This document shows positions 28,701 to 43,950 of a stretch of DNA of 64,000 nt, piece after piece (the stretch's first letter is position 1; the number at the start of each line of letters is the position of its first letter). Source of the stretch: Closterium sp. NIES-65 (taxonomy: Eukaryota > Streptophyta > Zygnematophyceae > Desmidiales > Closteriaceae); NCBI GenBank assembly GCA_948144175.1, contig CANXME010002412.1:182106-246105 (forward strand), read 5' to 3'. The translations under genes were made by a program, and so were the position numbers. The notes under the pieces are model-generated. The model was given only the letters and a program-made list of their open reading frames with translations. It was not told the origin of the DNA and ran no database searches.

Positions 28701-31700
28701 CACGGTGGGTTGAAGGCACGTTGGGTTGAACACACGGTGTGTTGAACACACGGTGGGTTGAACTCACGGTGGGTTTAACACACGATGGGTTGAACACACG
28801 GTGGGTTGAGCTCACGGTGCGTTGAACACACGGTGGGTTGAACACAAGGTAGGTTTAACACAGAGTGGGTTGAACAGACGGTGGGTTGAACACACGGTGG
28901 GTTGAACACACGGTAGGTTTAACACACGGTGGGTTGAACACACGGTGGGTTGAACACACGGTGGGTTGAACACACGGTGGGTTTAACACACAGTGGGTTT
29001 AACACACGCTGGGTTTAACACACGGTGGGTTTAACACACAGTGGGTTCAACACACGGTGGGTTCAACACACGGTGGGTTTCACACACGGTGGGTTTAACA
29101 CACAGTGGGTTTAACATACGGTGGGTTGAACACACGGTGGGTTGAACACACGGTGGGTTGAACACACGGTGGGTTGAACACACGGTGGGTTGAACACACG
29201 GTGGGTTGAACACACGGTGGGTTGAACACACGGTGGGTTTAACACACGGTGGGTTGAACACACGGTGGGTTGAACACACGGTGGGTTTAACACACGGAGG
29301 GTTGAACACACGGAGGGTTGAACACACGGTGGGTTGAACACACAGTGGGTTTAACACACAGTAGGTTGAACACACGGTGGGATGAACACACGGTGGGTTT
29401 AACACACGGTAGGTTTAACACACGGTGGGTTGAACACACGGTGGGTTTAACTCACAGTGGGTTTGACACACGGTGGGTTGAACACACGGTGGGTTTAACA
29501 CACGGTGGGTTTAACGCACGGTCGGTTTAACACACGGTGGGTTGAACACACGGTGGGTTGAACACATGGTGGGTTTAACACACGGTGGATTGAACACACG
29601 GTGGGTTGATCATACGGTGGGTTGAACACACGGTGTGTTGAACACACGGTAGGTTTAACACACGGTGGTTTGAACACACGGTGGGTTGAACACACGGTGG
29701 GTTGAATTCACGGTGGGTTGAACTCACGGTGCGTTGAACACACGGTGGGTTGAACACACGGTAGGTTTAACACACGGTGGGTTGAACACACGGTGGGTTG
29801 AACACACGGTGGGTTGAACACACGGTGGGTTGAACACACGGTAGGTTTAACACACGGTGGGTTGAACACACGGTGGGTTAAACACACGGTGGGTTGAACA
29901 CACGGTGGGTTGAACACACGGTGGGTTGAACACAGGGTAGGTTTAACACACGGTGGGTTGAACACACGATGGGTTGAACACACAGTGTGTTGAACACACG
30001 TTGGGTTTAACACACGGTGGGTGTAACACACGGTGGGTTGAACACACGGTGTGTTGATCATACATTGGGTTGAACACACGGTGGGTTGAAGACACGGTAG
30101 GTTTAACACACGGTGGGTTTAACTCACGGTGGGTTTAACACACGGTGGGTTGAACACACGGTGGGTTGAACACACGGTGGGTTTAACACACGCTGGGTTT
30201 AACACACGGTGAGTTTAACACACGGTGGTTTCAACACACGGTGGGTTCAACACACGGTGGGTTAAACACACCATGGGTTGAACACACGGTGTGTTGAACA
30301 CACGGTGGGTTGAACACACGGTGGGTTTTACTCACGGTGGGTTTAACACACGGTGGGTTGAACACACGGTGGGTTTAACACACGGTGGGTTTAACACACG
30401 GTCGGTTTAACACACGGTGGGTTGAACACACGGTGGGTTAAACACACGGTAGGTTTAACACACAGTGGGTTTAACACGCGGTGGGTTGAACACACGGTGG
30501 GTTAAACACACGGTGGGTTTAACACACTGTGGGTTGAACACACGGTGGGTTGAACACACGGTGGGTTGAACACACGGTGGGTTGAACACACGGTGGGTTT
30601 AACACACGGTGGATTGAACACACGGTGGGTTGATCATACGGTGGGTTGAACACACGGTGTGTTGAACACACGGTAGGTTTAACACACGGTGGGTTGAACA
30701 CACGGTGGGTTGAACACACGGTGGGTTGAACACACGGTGGGTTGAACTAACGGTGCGTTGAACACACGGTGGGTTGAACACACGGTATGTTTAACACACG
30801 GTGAGTTGAACACACGGTGGGTTGAACACACGGTGGGTTGAACACATGGTGGGTTGAACACACGGTGGGTTGAACACACGGTAGGTTTAACACACGGTGA
30901 GTTGAACACACGGTGGGTTGAACACACGGTGGGTTGAACACACGGTGGGTTTAACACACGGTGGATTGAACACACGGTGGGTTGATCATACGGTGGGTTG
31001 AACACACGGTGTGTTGAACACACGGTAGGTTTAACATACGGTGGGTTGAACACACGGTGGGTTGAACACACAGTGTGTTGAACACACGTTGGGTTTAACA
31101 CGCGGTGGGTTTAACACACGGTGGGTTGAACACACGGTGGGTTTAACACACGGTGGGTTTAACACACGGTCGGTTTAACACACAGTGGGTTGAACACACG
31201 GTGGGTTGAACACACGGTAGGTTTAACACACGGTGGGTTTAACACGCGGTGGGTTGAACACACGGTGGGTTGAACAAACGGTGGGTTGAAGACACGGTGG
31301 ATTGAACACACGGTGTGTTGAACACACGGTGGGTTGAACACACGGTGGGTTTAACACACGATGGGTTGAACACACGGTGGGTTGAACTCACGATGGGCTG
31401 AACACACGGTAGGTTTAACACATGGTGGGTTGAACACACGGTGGGTTGAACACACGGTGGGTTGAACACACGGTAGGTTTAACACACGGTGGGTTGAATA
31501 TACGGTGGGTTGATCACACGGTGGGTTGAACTCACGGTGGGTTGAACACACAGTGTGTTGAACACACATTGGGTTTAACACACGATGGGTTGAACACACG
31601 GTGGGTTGAACACACGGTGGGTTGATCCCACGGTGGGTTGAACACACGGTGGGTTGAAGACACGGTGGGTTGAACACACGGTGGGTTGAACACACGGTGG

Positions 31701-31940
31701 GTTTGACACACGGTGGATGGAACACACGGTGGGTTGATCATACGGTGGGTTGAACACACGGTGTGTTGAACACACGGTAGGTTTAACACACGGTGGGTTG
31801 AACACACGGTGGGTTGAACACAGAGTGTGTTGAACACACGTTGGGTTTAACACACGGTGGGTTGAACACACGGTGGGTTGAACACACGGTGGGTTGATCC
31901 CACGGTGGGTTGAACACACGGTGGGTTGAAGACAAGGTAG
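22740..31940. repeat. Supra-repeat copy S2 (~9.2 kb)
   Basis: This stretch is collinear with about 31.99-40.92 kb. Matching landmarks sit at offsets of 9,247 bp (GGCTGAACAC at 22741/31988), 9,311, 8,864, 8,816, 8,705 and finally 8,993 bp (GACAAGGTAGG at 31931/40924). Most steps are near whole numbers of 16-bp units. It is also collinear with parts of 7.3-20.6 kb, for example offset 16,625 bp near 9.0-9.5 kb and 11,354 bp near 19.2-20.6 kb. It contains an internal 1,488-bp (93-unit) duplication (about 23.35 and 24.84 kb). Confidence 0.8.
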
Positions 31941-31944
31941 GTTT

Positions 31945-34900
31945 AACACACGGTGGGTTTAACTCACGGTGGGTTTAACACACGGTGGGCTGAACACTGG
32001 GTGGGTTTAACACACGGTGGGTTTAACACACGGTCGGTTTAACACACGGTGGGTTGAACACACGGTGGGTTAAACACACGGTAGGTTTAACACACAGTGG
32101 GTTTAACACGCGGTGGGTTGAACACACGGTGGGTTGAACACACGGTGGGTTGAACACACGGTGGGTTGAACACACGGTGGGTTTAACACACGCTGGGTTT
32201 AACACACGGTGGGTTTAACACACGGTGGGTTCAACACACGGTGGGTTCAACACACGGTGAGTTTCACACACGGTGGGTTTAACACACAGTGGGTTTAACA
32301 TACGGTGGGTTGAACACACGGTGGGTTGAACACACGGTGGGTTGAACACACGGTGGGTTGAACACACGGTGGGATGAACACACGGTGGGTTGAACACACG
32401 GTGGGTTGAACACACGGTGGGTTTAACACACGGTGGGTTGAACACACGGTGGGTTGAACACACGGTGGGTTTAAGACACGGAGGGTTGAACACACGGTGG
32501 GTTGAACACACGGTGGGTTGAACACACAGTGGGTTTAACAGACGGTGGGTTGAACACACGGTGGGATGAACACACGGTGGGTTTAACACACGGTAGGTTT
32601 AACACACGGTGGGTTGAACATACGGTGGGTTTAACACACGGAGTGTTGAACACACGGTGGGTTTCACACACGGTGGGTTGAACACACGGTGGGTTGAACA
32701 CATGGTATGTTTAACACACGGTGGGTTGAACACACGGTAGGTTGAACACACGGTGGGTTGAAGACACGGTGGGTTGAACACACGGTGTGTTGAACACACG
32801 GTGGGTTGAACACACGGTGGGTTGAACACACGGTAGGTTGAACACACGGTGGGTTTACCACACGATGGATTGAACACACGGTGGGTTGAACACACGGTGG
32901 GTTGAACACACGGTAGGTTTAACACACGGTGGGTTGAACACACGGTGGGTTGAACACACTATGGGTTGAACACACGGTGGGTTTAACACACGGTGGATTG
33001 AACACACGGTGGGTTGATCATACGGTGTGTTGAACACACGGTGGGTTGAACACACGGTGGGTTGAACACACGGTGGGTTGAACACACGGTGGGTTGAACA
33101 CACGGTGGGTTGAACACACGGTGGGTTGAACACACGGTGGGTTTAACACACAGTGGGTTGAACACACGGTGGGTTGAACACATGGTGGATTTAACACACG
33201 GAGGGTTGAACACACTGTGGGTTGAACACACGGTGGGTTGAACACACGGTGGGTTTAACACACGGTTGGTTGAACACACAGTGGGATGAACATACGGTGG
33301 GTTGAACACACGGTGGGTTGAACACACGGTGGGTTAAACACACGGTGGGTTGAACACATGGTGGGTTGAACACACGGTGGGTTGAACACACGGTGGGTTG
33401 AACACACGGTGGGATGAACACACGGTGGGTTGAACACACGGTGGGTTGAACACACGGTGGGTTTAACACACGGTGGGTTGAACACACGGTGGGTTGAACA
33501 CACGGTGGGTTTAACACACGGAGGGTTGAACACACGGTGGGTTGAACACACGGTGGGTTGAACACACAGTGGGTTTAACAGACGGTGGGTTGAATACACG
33601 GTGGGATGAACACACGGTGGGTTTAACACACGGTAGGTTTAACACACGGTGGGTTGAACATACGGTGGGTTTAACACACGGAGTGTTGAACACACGGTGG
33701 GTTTCACACACGGTGGGTTGAACACACGGTGGGTTGAACACATGGTATGTTTAACACACGGTGGGTTGAACACACGGTAGGTTGAACACATGGTGGGTTG
33801 AAGACACGGTGGGTTGAACACACGGTGTGTTGAACACACGGTGGGTTGAACACACGGTGGGTTGAACACACGGTGGGTTGAACACCCGGTGGGATTACCA
33901 CACGATGGAATTGAACACACGGTGGGTTGAACACACGGTGGGTTGAACACACGGTAGGATTAACACACGGTGGGTTGAACACACGGTGGGTTGAACACAC
34001 TATGGGTTGAACACACGGTGGGTTTAACACACGGTGGATTGAACACACGGTGGGTTGATCATACGGTGTGTTGAACACACGGTGGGTTGAACACACGGTG
34101 GGTTGAACACACGGTGGGTTGAACACACGGTGGGTTGAACACACGGTGGGTTGAACACACGGTGGGTTGAACACACGGTGGGTTTAACACACAGTGGGTT
34201 GAACACACGGTGGGTTGAACACACGGTGGGTTTAACACACGGAGGGTTGAACACACTATGGGTTGAACACACGGTGGGTTGAACACACGGTGGGTTTAAC
34301 ACACGGTTGGTTGAACACACAGTGGGATGAACACACGGTGGGTTGAACACACGGTGGGTTGAACACACGGTGGGTTAAACACACGGTGGGTTGAACACAT
34401 GGTGGGTTGAACACACGGTGGGTTGAACACACGGTAGGTTTAACACACGGTGGGTTGAACACACGGTAGGTTGAACACACGGTGGGTTGAAGACACGGTG
34501 GGATGAACACACGGTGTGTTGAACACACGGTGGGTTGAACACACGGTGGGTTTAACACACGATGGGTTGAACACACGGTGGGTTGAACTCACGGTGCGTT
34601 GAACACACGGTGGGTTGAACACACCATAGGTTTAACACACGGTGGGTTGAACACACGGTGGGTTGAACACACGGTAGGTTTAACACACCGTGGATTGAAC
34701 ACGCGGTGGGTTGATCATACGGTGGGTTGAAGACACTGTGTGTTGAACACACGGTGGGTTTAACACACGGTGGGTTGAACACACAGTGGGTTGAACACAC
34801 AGTGTGTTGAACACACGGTGGGTTTAACACATGGTGGGTTGAACACACGGTGGGTTGAACACACGGTGGGTTGATCACACAGTGGGCTGAACACACGGTG

Positions 34901-37900
34901 GGTTGAAGACACGGTAGGTTTAACACACGGTGGGTTTAACTCACGGTGGGTTTAACACACGGTGGGCTGAACACACGGTGGGTTGAACACACGGTGGGTT
35001 AAACACACGGTAGGTTTAACACACTGTGGGTTTAACACGCGGTGGGTTGAACACACGGTGGGTTGAAAACATGGTGGGTTGAACACACAGTGGGTTGAAC
35101 AAACGGTGGGTTGAACACACGGTGGGTTGAACACACGTTGGTTTGAACACACGGTTGGTTGATCATACGGTGGGTTGAACACACGGTGTGTTGAACACAT
35201 GGGAGGTTTAACACACGGTGGGTTGAACACACGGTGGGTTGAACACACGGTGGGTTGAACACACAGTGGGTTGAACTCACGGTGCGTTGAACACACGGTG
35301 GGTTGAACACACGGTAGGTTTAACACACGGTGGGTTGAACACACGGTGGGTTGAACACACGGTGGGTTGAACACACGGTGGGTTGAACACACGGTAGGTT
35401 TAACACACGGTGGGTTGAACACACGGTGGGTTGAACACACGATGGGTTGAACACACGGTGGGTTTAACACACGGTGGGTTGAACACACGGTAGGTTTAAT
35501 ACACGGTGGGTTGAACACACGGTGGGTTGAACACACAGTGTGTTGAACACACGTTGGGTTTAACACACGGTGGGTTGAACACACGGTGGGTTGAACACAC
35601 GGTGGGTTGATCACAAAGTGGGTTGAACACACGGTGGGTTGAAGACACGGTAGGTTTAACACACGGTGGGTTTAACTCACGGTGGGTTTAACACACGGTG
35701 GGTTTAACACACGGTGGGTTGAACACACGCTGGGTTTAACACACGCTGGGTTTAACACACGGTGGGTTTAACACACGGTGGGTTCAGCACACGGTGGGTT
35801 CAACACACGGTGGGTTGAACACACGGTGGGTTGAACACACGATGGGTTGAACACACGGTGGGTTTAACACACGGTGGGTTGAACACACGGTAGGTTTAAC
35901 ACACGGTGGGTTGAACACACGGTGGGTTGAACACACAGTGTATTGAACACACGTTGGGTTTAACAGACGGTGGGTTGAACACACGGTGGGTTGAACACAC
36001 GGTGGGTTGAACACACGGTGGGTTGAACACACGGTGGGTAGAACACACGGTGGGTTTAACACACGGAGGGTTGAACACACGGTGGGTTGAACACACGGTG
36101 GGTTGAACACACACTGGGTTTAACACACGGTGGGTTGAACACACGGTGGGATGAACACACGGCGGGTTTAACACACGGTAGGTCTAACACACGGTGGGTT
36201 GAACACACGGTGGGTTTAACACACGGATTGTTGAACACACGGTGGGTTTCACACATGGTGGGTTGAACACACGGTGGGTTGAACACACGGTGGGTTGAAC
36301 ACACGGTATGTTTAACACACGGTGGGTTGAACATACGGTAGGTTGAACACACAGTGGGTTGAAGACACGGTGGGTTGAACACACGGTGTGTTGAACACAC
36401 TGTGGGTTGAACACACGGTGGGTTGAACACACTGTGGGTTGAACACACGGTGGGTTGATCATACGGTGTGTTGAACACACGGTGGGTTGAACACACAGTG
36501 GGTTGAACACACGGTGGGTTGAACACACGGTGGGTTGAACACACGGTGGGTTGAACACACGGTGGGTTGAACACACGGTGGGTTGAACACACGGTGGGTT
36601 TAACACACAGTGGGTTGAACACACGGTGGGTTGAACACACGGTGGGTTTAACAGACAGAGGGTTGAACACACGGTGGGTTGAACACACGGTGGGTTGAAC
36701 ACACGGTGGGTTTAACACACGGTGGGTTTAACACACGGTGGGATGAACACACGGTAAGTTTAACACACGGTAGGTTTAATTCACGGTGGGTTGAACACAC
36801 GGTGGGTTTAACACACAGAGGGTTGAACACACGGTGGGTTAAACACACGGTGGGTTGAACACATGGTGGGTCGAACAGACGGTGGGTTGAACACACGGTA
36901 GGTTGAACACACAGTGGGTTGAAGACACGGTGGGTTGAACACACGGTGTGTTGAACACACTGTGGGTTGAACACATAGTGGGTTTAACACACGATGGATT
37001 GAACACACGGTGGGTTGAACTCACGGTGGGTTGAACACACGGTGGGTTGAACACACGGTGGGTTGAACACACGGTGGGTTGAACACACGGTAGGTTTAAC
37101 ACACGGTGGGTTGAACACACGGTGGGTTGAACACACTGTGGGTTGAACACACAGTAGGTTTAACACACGGTGGGTTGAACACATGGTGGGTTGAACACAC
37201 GGTGGGTTGAACACACGGTGGGTTTAACACACGGTGGATTGAACACACGGTGGGTTGATCATACGGTGGGTTGAACACACGGTGTGTTGAACACACGGTA
37301 GGTTTAACACACGGTGGGTTGAACACAAAGTGTGTTGAACACACGTTGGGTTTAACACACGGTGGGTTGAACACACGGTGGGTTGAACACACGGTAGGTT
37401 GAACACACGGTGGGTTGAAGACACGTTGGGTTGAACACACGGTGTGTTGAACACACGGTGGGTTGAACTCACGGTGGGTTTAACACACGATGGGTTGAAC
37501 ACACGGTGGGTTGAGCTCACGGTGCGTTGAACACACGGTGGGTTGAACAGACGGTGGGTTGAACACACGGTGGGTTGAACACACGGTAGGTTTAACACAC
37601 GGTGGGTTGAACACACGGTGGGTTGAACACACGGTGGGTTGAACACACGGTGGGTTTAACACACAGTGGGTTTAACACACGCTGGGTTTAACACACGGTG
37701 GGTTTTACACACGGTGGGTTCAACACACGGTAGGTTCAACACACGGTGGGTTTCACACACGGTGGGTTTAACACACAGTGGGTTTAACATACGGTGGGTT
37801 GAACACACGGTGGGTTGAACACACGGTGGGTTGAACACACGGTGGGTTGAACACACGGTGGGTTGAACACACGGTGGGTTGAACACACGGTGGGTTGAAC

Positions 37901-40900
37901 ACACGGTGGGTTTAACACACGGTGGGTTGAACACACGGTGGGTTGAACACACGGTGGGTTTAACACACGGAGGGTTGAACACACGGTGGGTTGAACACAC
38001 GGTGGGTTGAACACACGGTAGGTTTAACACACGGTGGGTTGAACACACGGTGGGTTGAACACACGGTGGGTTGAACACACGGTGGGTTTAACACACAGTG
38101 GGTTTAACACACGCTGGGTTTAACACACGGTGGGTTTTACACACGGTGGGTTCAACACACGGTAGGTTCAACACACGGTGGGTTTCACACACGGTGGGTT
38201 TAACACACAGTGGGTTTAACATACGGTGGGTTGAACACACGGTGGGTTGAACACACGGTGGGTTGAACACACGGTGGGTTTAACACACGGAGGGTTGAAC
38301 ACACGGTGGGTTGAACACACGGTGGGTTGAACACACAGTGGGTTTAAAACACAGTAGGTTGAACACACGGTGGGATGAACACACGGTGGGTTTAACACAC
38401 GGTAGGTTTAACACACGGTGGGTTGAACACACGGTGGGTTTAACTCACAGTGGGTTTGACACACGGTGGGTTGAACACACGGTGGATTTAACACACGGTG
38501 GGTTTAACGCACGGTCGGTTTAACACACGGTGGGTTGAACACACGGTGGGTTGAACACATGGTGGGTTTAACACACGGTGGATTGAACACACGGTGGGTT
38601 GATCATACGGTGGGTTGAACACACGGTGTGTTGAACACACGGTAGGTTTAACACACGGTGGTTTGAACACACGGTGGGTTGAACACACGGTGGGTTGAAT
38701 TCACGGTGGGTTGAACTCACGGTGCGTTGAACACACGGTGGGTTAAACACACGGTAGGTTTAACACACGGTGGGTTGAACACACGGTGGGTTGAACACAC
38801 GGTGGGTTGAACACACGGTGGGTTGAACACACGGTAGGTTTAACACACGGTGGGTTGAACACACGGTGGGTTGAACACACGGTGGGTTGAACACACGGTG
38901 GGTTGAACACACGGTGGGTTGAACACAGGGTAGGTTTAACACACGGTGGGTTGAACACACGATGGGTTGAACACACAGTGTGTTGAACACACGTTGGGTT
39001 TAACACACGGTGGGTGTAACACACGGTGGGTTGAACACACGGTGTGTTGATCATACATTGGGTTGAACACACGGTGGGTTGAAGACACGGTAGGTTTAAC
39101 ACACGGTGGGTTTAACTCACGGTGGGTTTAACACACGGTGGGTTGAACACACGGTGGGTTGAACACACGGTGGGTTTAACACACGCTGGGTTTAACACAC
39201 GGTGAGTTTAACACACGGTGGGTTCAACACACGGTGGGTTCAACACACGGTGGGTTAACCACACCATGGGTTGAACACACGGTGTGTTGAACACACGGTG
39301 GGTTGAACACACGGTGGGTTTAACTCACAGTGGGTTTAACACACGGTGGGTTGAACACACGGTGGGTTTAACACACGGTGGGTTTAACACACGGTCGGTT
39401 TAACACACGGTGGGTTGAACACACGGTGGGTTAAACACACGGTAGGTTTAACACACAGTGGGTTTAACACGCGGTGGGTTGAACACATGGTGGGTTAAAC
39501 ACACGGTGGGTTTAACACACTGTGGGTTGAACACACGGTGGGTTGAACACACGGTGGGTTGAACACACGGTGGGTTGAACACACGGTGGGTTTAACACAC
39601 GGTGGATTGAACACACGGTGGGTTGATCATACGGTGGGTTGAACACACGGTGTGTTGAACACACGGTAGGTTTAACACACGGTGGGTTGAACACACGGTG
39701 GGTTGAACACACGGTGGGTTGAACACACGGTGGGTTGAACTAACGGTGCGTTGAACACACGGTGGGTTGAACACACGGTATGTTTAACACACGGTGAGTT
39801 GAACACACGGTGGGTTGAACACACGGTGGGTTGAACACATGGTGGGTTGAACACACGGTGGGTTGAACACACGGTAGGTTTAACACACGGTGAGTTGAAC
39901 ACACGGTGGGTTGAACACACGGTGGGTTGAACACACGGTGGGTTTAACACACGGTGGATTGAACACACGGTGGGTTGATCATACGGTGGGTTGAACACAC
40001 GGTGTGTTGAACACACGGTAGGTTTAACATACGGTGGGTTGAACACACGGTGGGTTGAACACACAGTGTGTTGAACACACGTTGGGTTTAACACGCGGTG
40101 GGTTTAACACACGGTGGGTTGAACACACGGTGGGTTTAACACACGGTGGGTTTAACACACGGTCGGTTTAACACACAGTGGGTTGAACACACGGTGGGTT
40201 GAACACACGGTAGGTTTAACACACGGTGGGTTTAACACGCGGTGGGTTGAACACACGGTGGGTTGAACAAACGGTGGGTTGAAGACACGGTGGATTGAAC
40301 ACACGGTGTGTTGAACACACGGTGGGTTGAACACACGGTGGGTTTAACACACGATGGGTTGAACACAGGGTGGGTTGAACTCACGATGGGTTGAACACAC
40401 GGTAGGTTTAACACACGGTGGGTTGAACACACGGTGGGTTGAACACACGGTGGGTTGAACACACGGTAGGTTTAACACACGGTGGGTTGAATATACGGTG
40501 GGTTGATCACACGGTGGGTTGAACTCACGGTGGGTTGAACACACAGTGTGTTGAACACACATTGGGTTTAACACACGATGGGTTGAACACACGGTGGGTT
40601 GAACACACGGTGGGTTGATCCCACGGTGGGTTGAACACACAGTGGGTTGAAGACACGGTGGGTTGAACACACGGTGGGTTGAACACACGGTGGGTTTGAC
40701 ACACGGTGGATGGAACACACGGTGGGTTGATCATACGGTGGGTTGAACACACGGTGTGTTGAACACACGGTAGGTTTAACACACGGTGGGTTGAACACAC
40801 GGTGGGTTGAACACAGAGTGTGTTGAACACACGTTGGGTTTAACACACGGTGGGTTGAACACACGGTGGGTTGAACACACGGTGGGTTGATCCCACGGTG

Positions 40901-42600
40901 GGTTGAACACACGGTGGGTTGAAGACAAGGTAGGTTTAACACACGGTGGGTTTAACTCACGGTGGGTTTAACACACGGTGGGTTGAACACACGGTGGGTT
41001 GAACACACGGTGTGTTGAACACACGGTGGGTTGAACACACGGTGGGTTTAACACACGATGGGTTGAACACACGGTGGGTTGAACTCACGATGGGTTGAAC
41101 ACACGGTGGGTTGAACACACGGTAGGTTTAACACACGGTAGGTTGAACACACGGTGGGTTGATCACACGGTGGGTTGAACACACGGTGGGTTGAACACAC
41201 GGTAGGTTTAACACACGGTGGGTTGAACACACGGTGGGTTGATCACACGGTGGGTTGAACACACGGTGGGTTGAACACACAGTGTGTTGAACACACTTTG
41301 GGTTTAACACACGGTGGGTTGAACACACGGTGGGTTGAACACACGGTGGGTTGATCCCACGGTGGGTTGAACACACGGTGGGTTGAAGAAAAGGTAGGTT
41401 TAACACACGGTGGGTTTAACTCACGGTGGGTTTAACACACGGTGGGTTGAACACACGGTGGGTTGAACACACGCTGGGTTTAACACACGCAGGGTTTAAC
41501 ACACGGTGGGTTTAACACACGTTGGGGTTCAACACACGGTGGGTTCAACACACGGTGGGTTTAACACACCGTGGGTTGAACACACGGTGTGTTGAACACA
41601 CAGTGGGTTGAACACACGGTGGGTTTAACTCACGGTGGGTTGAACACACGGTGGGTTGAAAACGGTGGGGTTAACACACGGTGGGTTTTAACACACGGTC
41701 GGTTTAACACACAGTGGGTTGAACACACGGTGGGTTGAACACACGGTAGGTTTAACACACGGTGGGTTTAACACGCGGTGGGTTGAACACACGGTGGGTT
41801 GAAGACACGGTGGGTTGAACACACGGTGTGTTGAACACACGGTGGGTTGAACACACGGTGGGTTTAATACACGATGGGTTGAACACACGGTGGGTTGAAC
41901 TCACGATGGGTTGAACACACGGTGGGTTGAACACACGGTAGGTTTAACACACGGTGGGTTGAACACATGGTGGGTTGAACAGACGGTGGGTTGAACACAC
42001 GGTAGGTTTAACACACGGTGGGTTGAACACACGGTGGGTTGATCACACGGTGGGTTGAACACACGGTGGGTTGAACACACGGTGGGTTGAACACACGGTG
42101 GGTTGAACACACGGTGGGTTGATCACACGGTGGTCTGAACACACGACGGGTTGAAGACACGGTAGGTTCAACACACGGCGGGTTTAACTCACGGTGGGTT
42201 TAACACACTGTGGGCTTAACACACGGTGGGTTGAACACATGGTGGGTTTAACACACGGTGGGTTCAACACATGGTCGGTTTAACACACGGTGGGTTGAAC
42301 ACACGGTGGGTTGAACACAAGGTAGGTTTAACACACGGTGGGTTTATCACGCGGTGGGTTGAACACATGGTGGGTTGAACACACGGTGGGTTGAAGACAC
42401 GGTGGGTTGAACACACGGTGTGTTGAACACACAGTGGGTTGAACACACGGTGGGTTGAACACACGATGGGTTGAACACACGGTGGGTTGAACTCACGATG
42501 GGTTGAACACACGGTGGGTTGAACACACGGTAGGTTTAACACACGGTGGGTTGAACACACGGTGGGTTGAACACACGGTGGGTTGAACACACGGTGTGTT
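31945..42600. repeat. Supra-repeat copy S3 (~10.6 kb)
   Basis: The segment from about 31.99 to 40.92 kb matches S2. From about 40.92 to 42.60 kb it instead continues like about 20.58-22.15 kb at an offset of 20,347-20,445 bp. Thus S3 has the tail that ends the first, longer supra-copy (about 7.3-22.2 kb), while S2 lacks it and passes directly into the start of S3 at about 31.94-31.99 kb. S3 contains an internal ~1,041-bp duplication (about 32.66 and 33.70 kb). A short stretch near 33.9 kb carries a few one-base length changes that are rare elsewhere. Confidence 0.78.
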
Positions 42601-42839
42601 GAACACACGATGGGTTTAACACACGGTGGGTTGATCACACGGTGGGTTGAACACACGATGGGTTGAAGACACGGTAGGTTTAACACACGGTGGGTTTAAC
42701 TCATAGTGGGTTTAACACACGGTGGGTTGAACACACGGTGGGTTTAACACACGGTGGGTTGAACACACGGTGGGTTGAACACACGGTGGGTTTAACACAC
42801 GGTGGGTTGAACACACGGTGGGTTGAACACACGGTGGGT

Positions 42840-43950
42840 TTAACACACGGTGCGTTGAACACACGGTGGGATGAACACACGGTGGGTTTAACACACGGTA
42901 GGTTTAACACACGGTGGGTTGAACACACGGTGGGTTTAACACACTGAGGGTTAAACACACGGTGGGTTTAACACACAGTGGGTTGAACACACGGTGGGTT
43001 GAACACACGGTGGGTTGAACACACGGTAGGTTTAACACACGGTGGGTTGAGCACACGGTAGGTTGAACACATGGTGGGTTGAAGACACGGTGGGTTGAAC
43101 ACACGGTGTGTTGAACACACGGTGGGTTGAACACACGGTGGGTTTAACACACGATGGGTTTAACACACGGTGGGTTGAACACACGGTGGGTTTAACACAT
43201 GATGGGTTGAACACACGGTGGGTTGAACTCACGGTGGGTTGAACACACGGTGGGTTGAACACAAGGTAGGTTTAACACACGGTGGGTTGAACACACGGTG
43301 GGATGAACACACGGTGGGTTGAACACATGGTAGGTTTAACACACGGTGGGTTGAACACACGGTGGGTTGAACACACGGTGGGTTGAACACACGGTGGGTT
43401 GAACACACGGTGGGTTTAACACACGGTGGGTTGAACACACGGTGGGATGAACACACGGTGGGTTTAACACACGGTAGGTTTAACACACGGTGGGTTGAAC
43501 ACACGGTGGGTTTAACACACTGAGGGTTCAACACACGGTGGGTTTAACACACAGTGGGTTGAACACACGGTGGGTTGAACACACGGTGGGTTGAACACAC
43601 GGTAGGTTTAACACACGGTGGGTTGAGCACACGGTAGGTTGAACACATGGTGGGTTGAAGACACGGTGGGTTGAACACACGGTGTGTTGAACACACGGTG
43701 GGTTGAACACACAGTGGGTTTAACGCATGATGGGTTGAACAGACGGTGGGTTGAACACACGGTGGGTTGAACACACGGTGGGTTTAACACATGATGGGTT
43801 GAACACACGGTGGGTTGAACTCACGGTGGGTTGAACACACGGTGGGTTGAACACATGGTAGCTTTAACACACGGTGGGTTGAACACACGGTGGGTTGAAC
43901 ACACGGTGGGTTGAACACACGGTGGGTTTAACACACAGTTGATTGAACAC
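42840..43950. repeat. 36-unit (576-bp) higher-order repeat
   Basis: The string containing the rare TGAGGGTT unit occurs at 42945 and 43521, exactly 576 bp or 36 units apart. It is followed in both places by the same order of GGTGGGTTTAACACACAG, GTAGG and GAGCACACGG variants. The two copies differ at a handful of bases. Confidence 0.75.
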
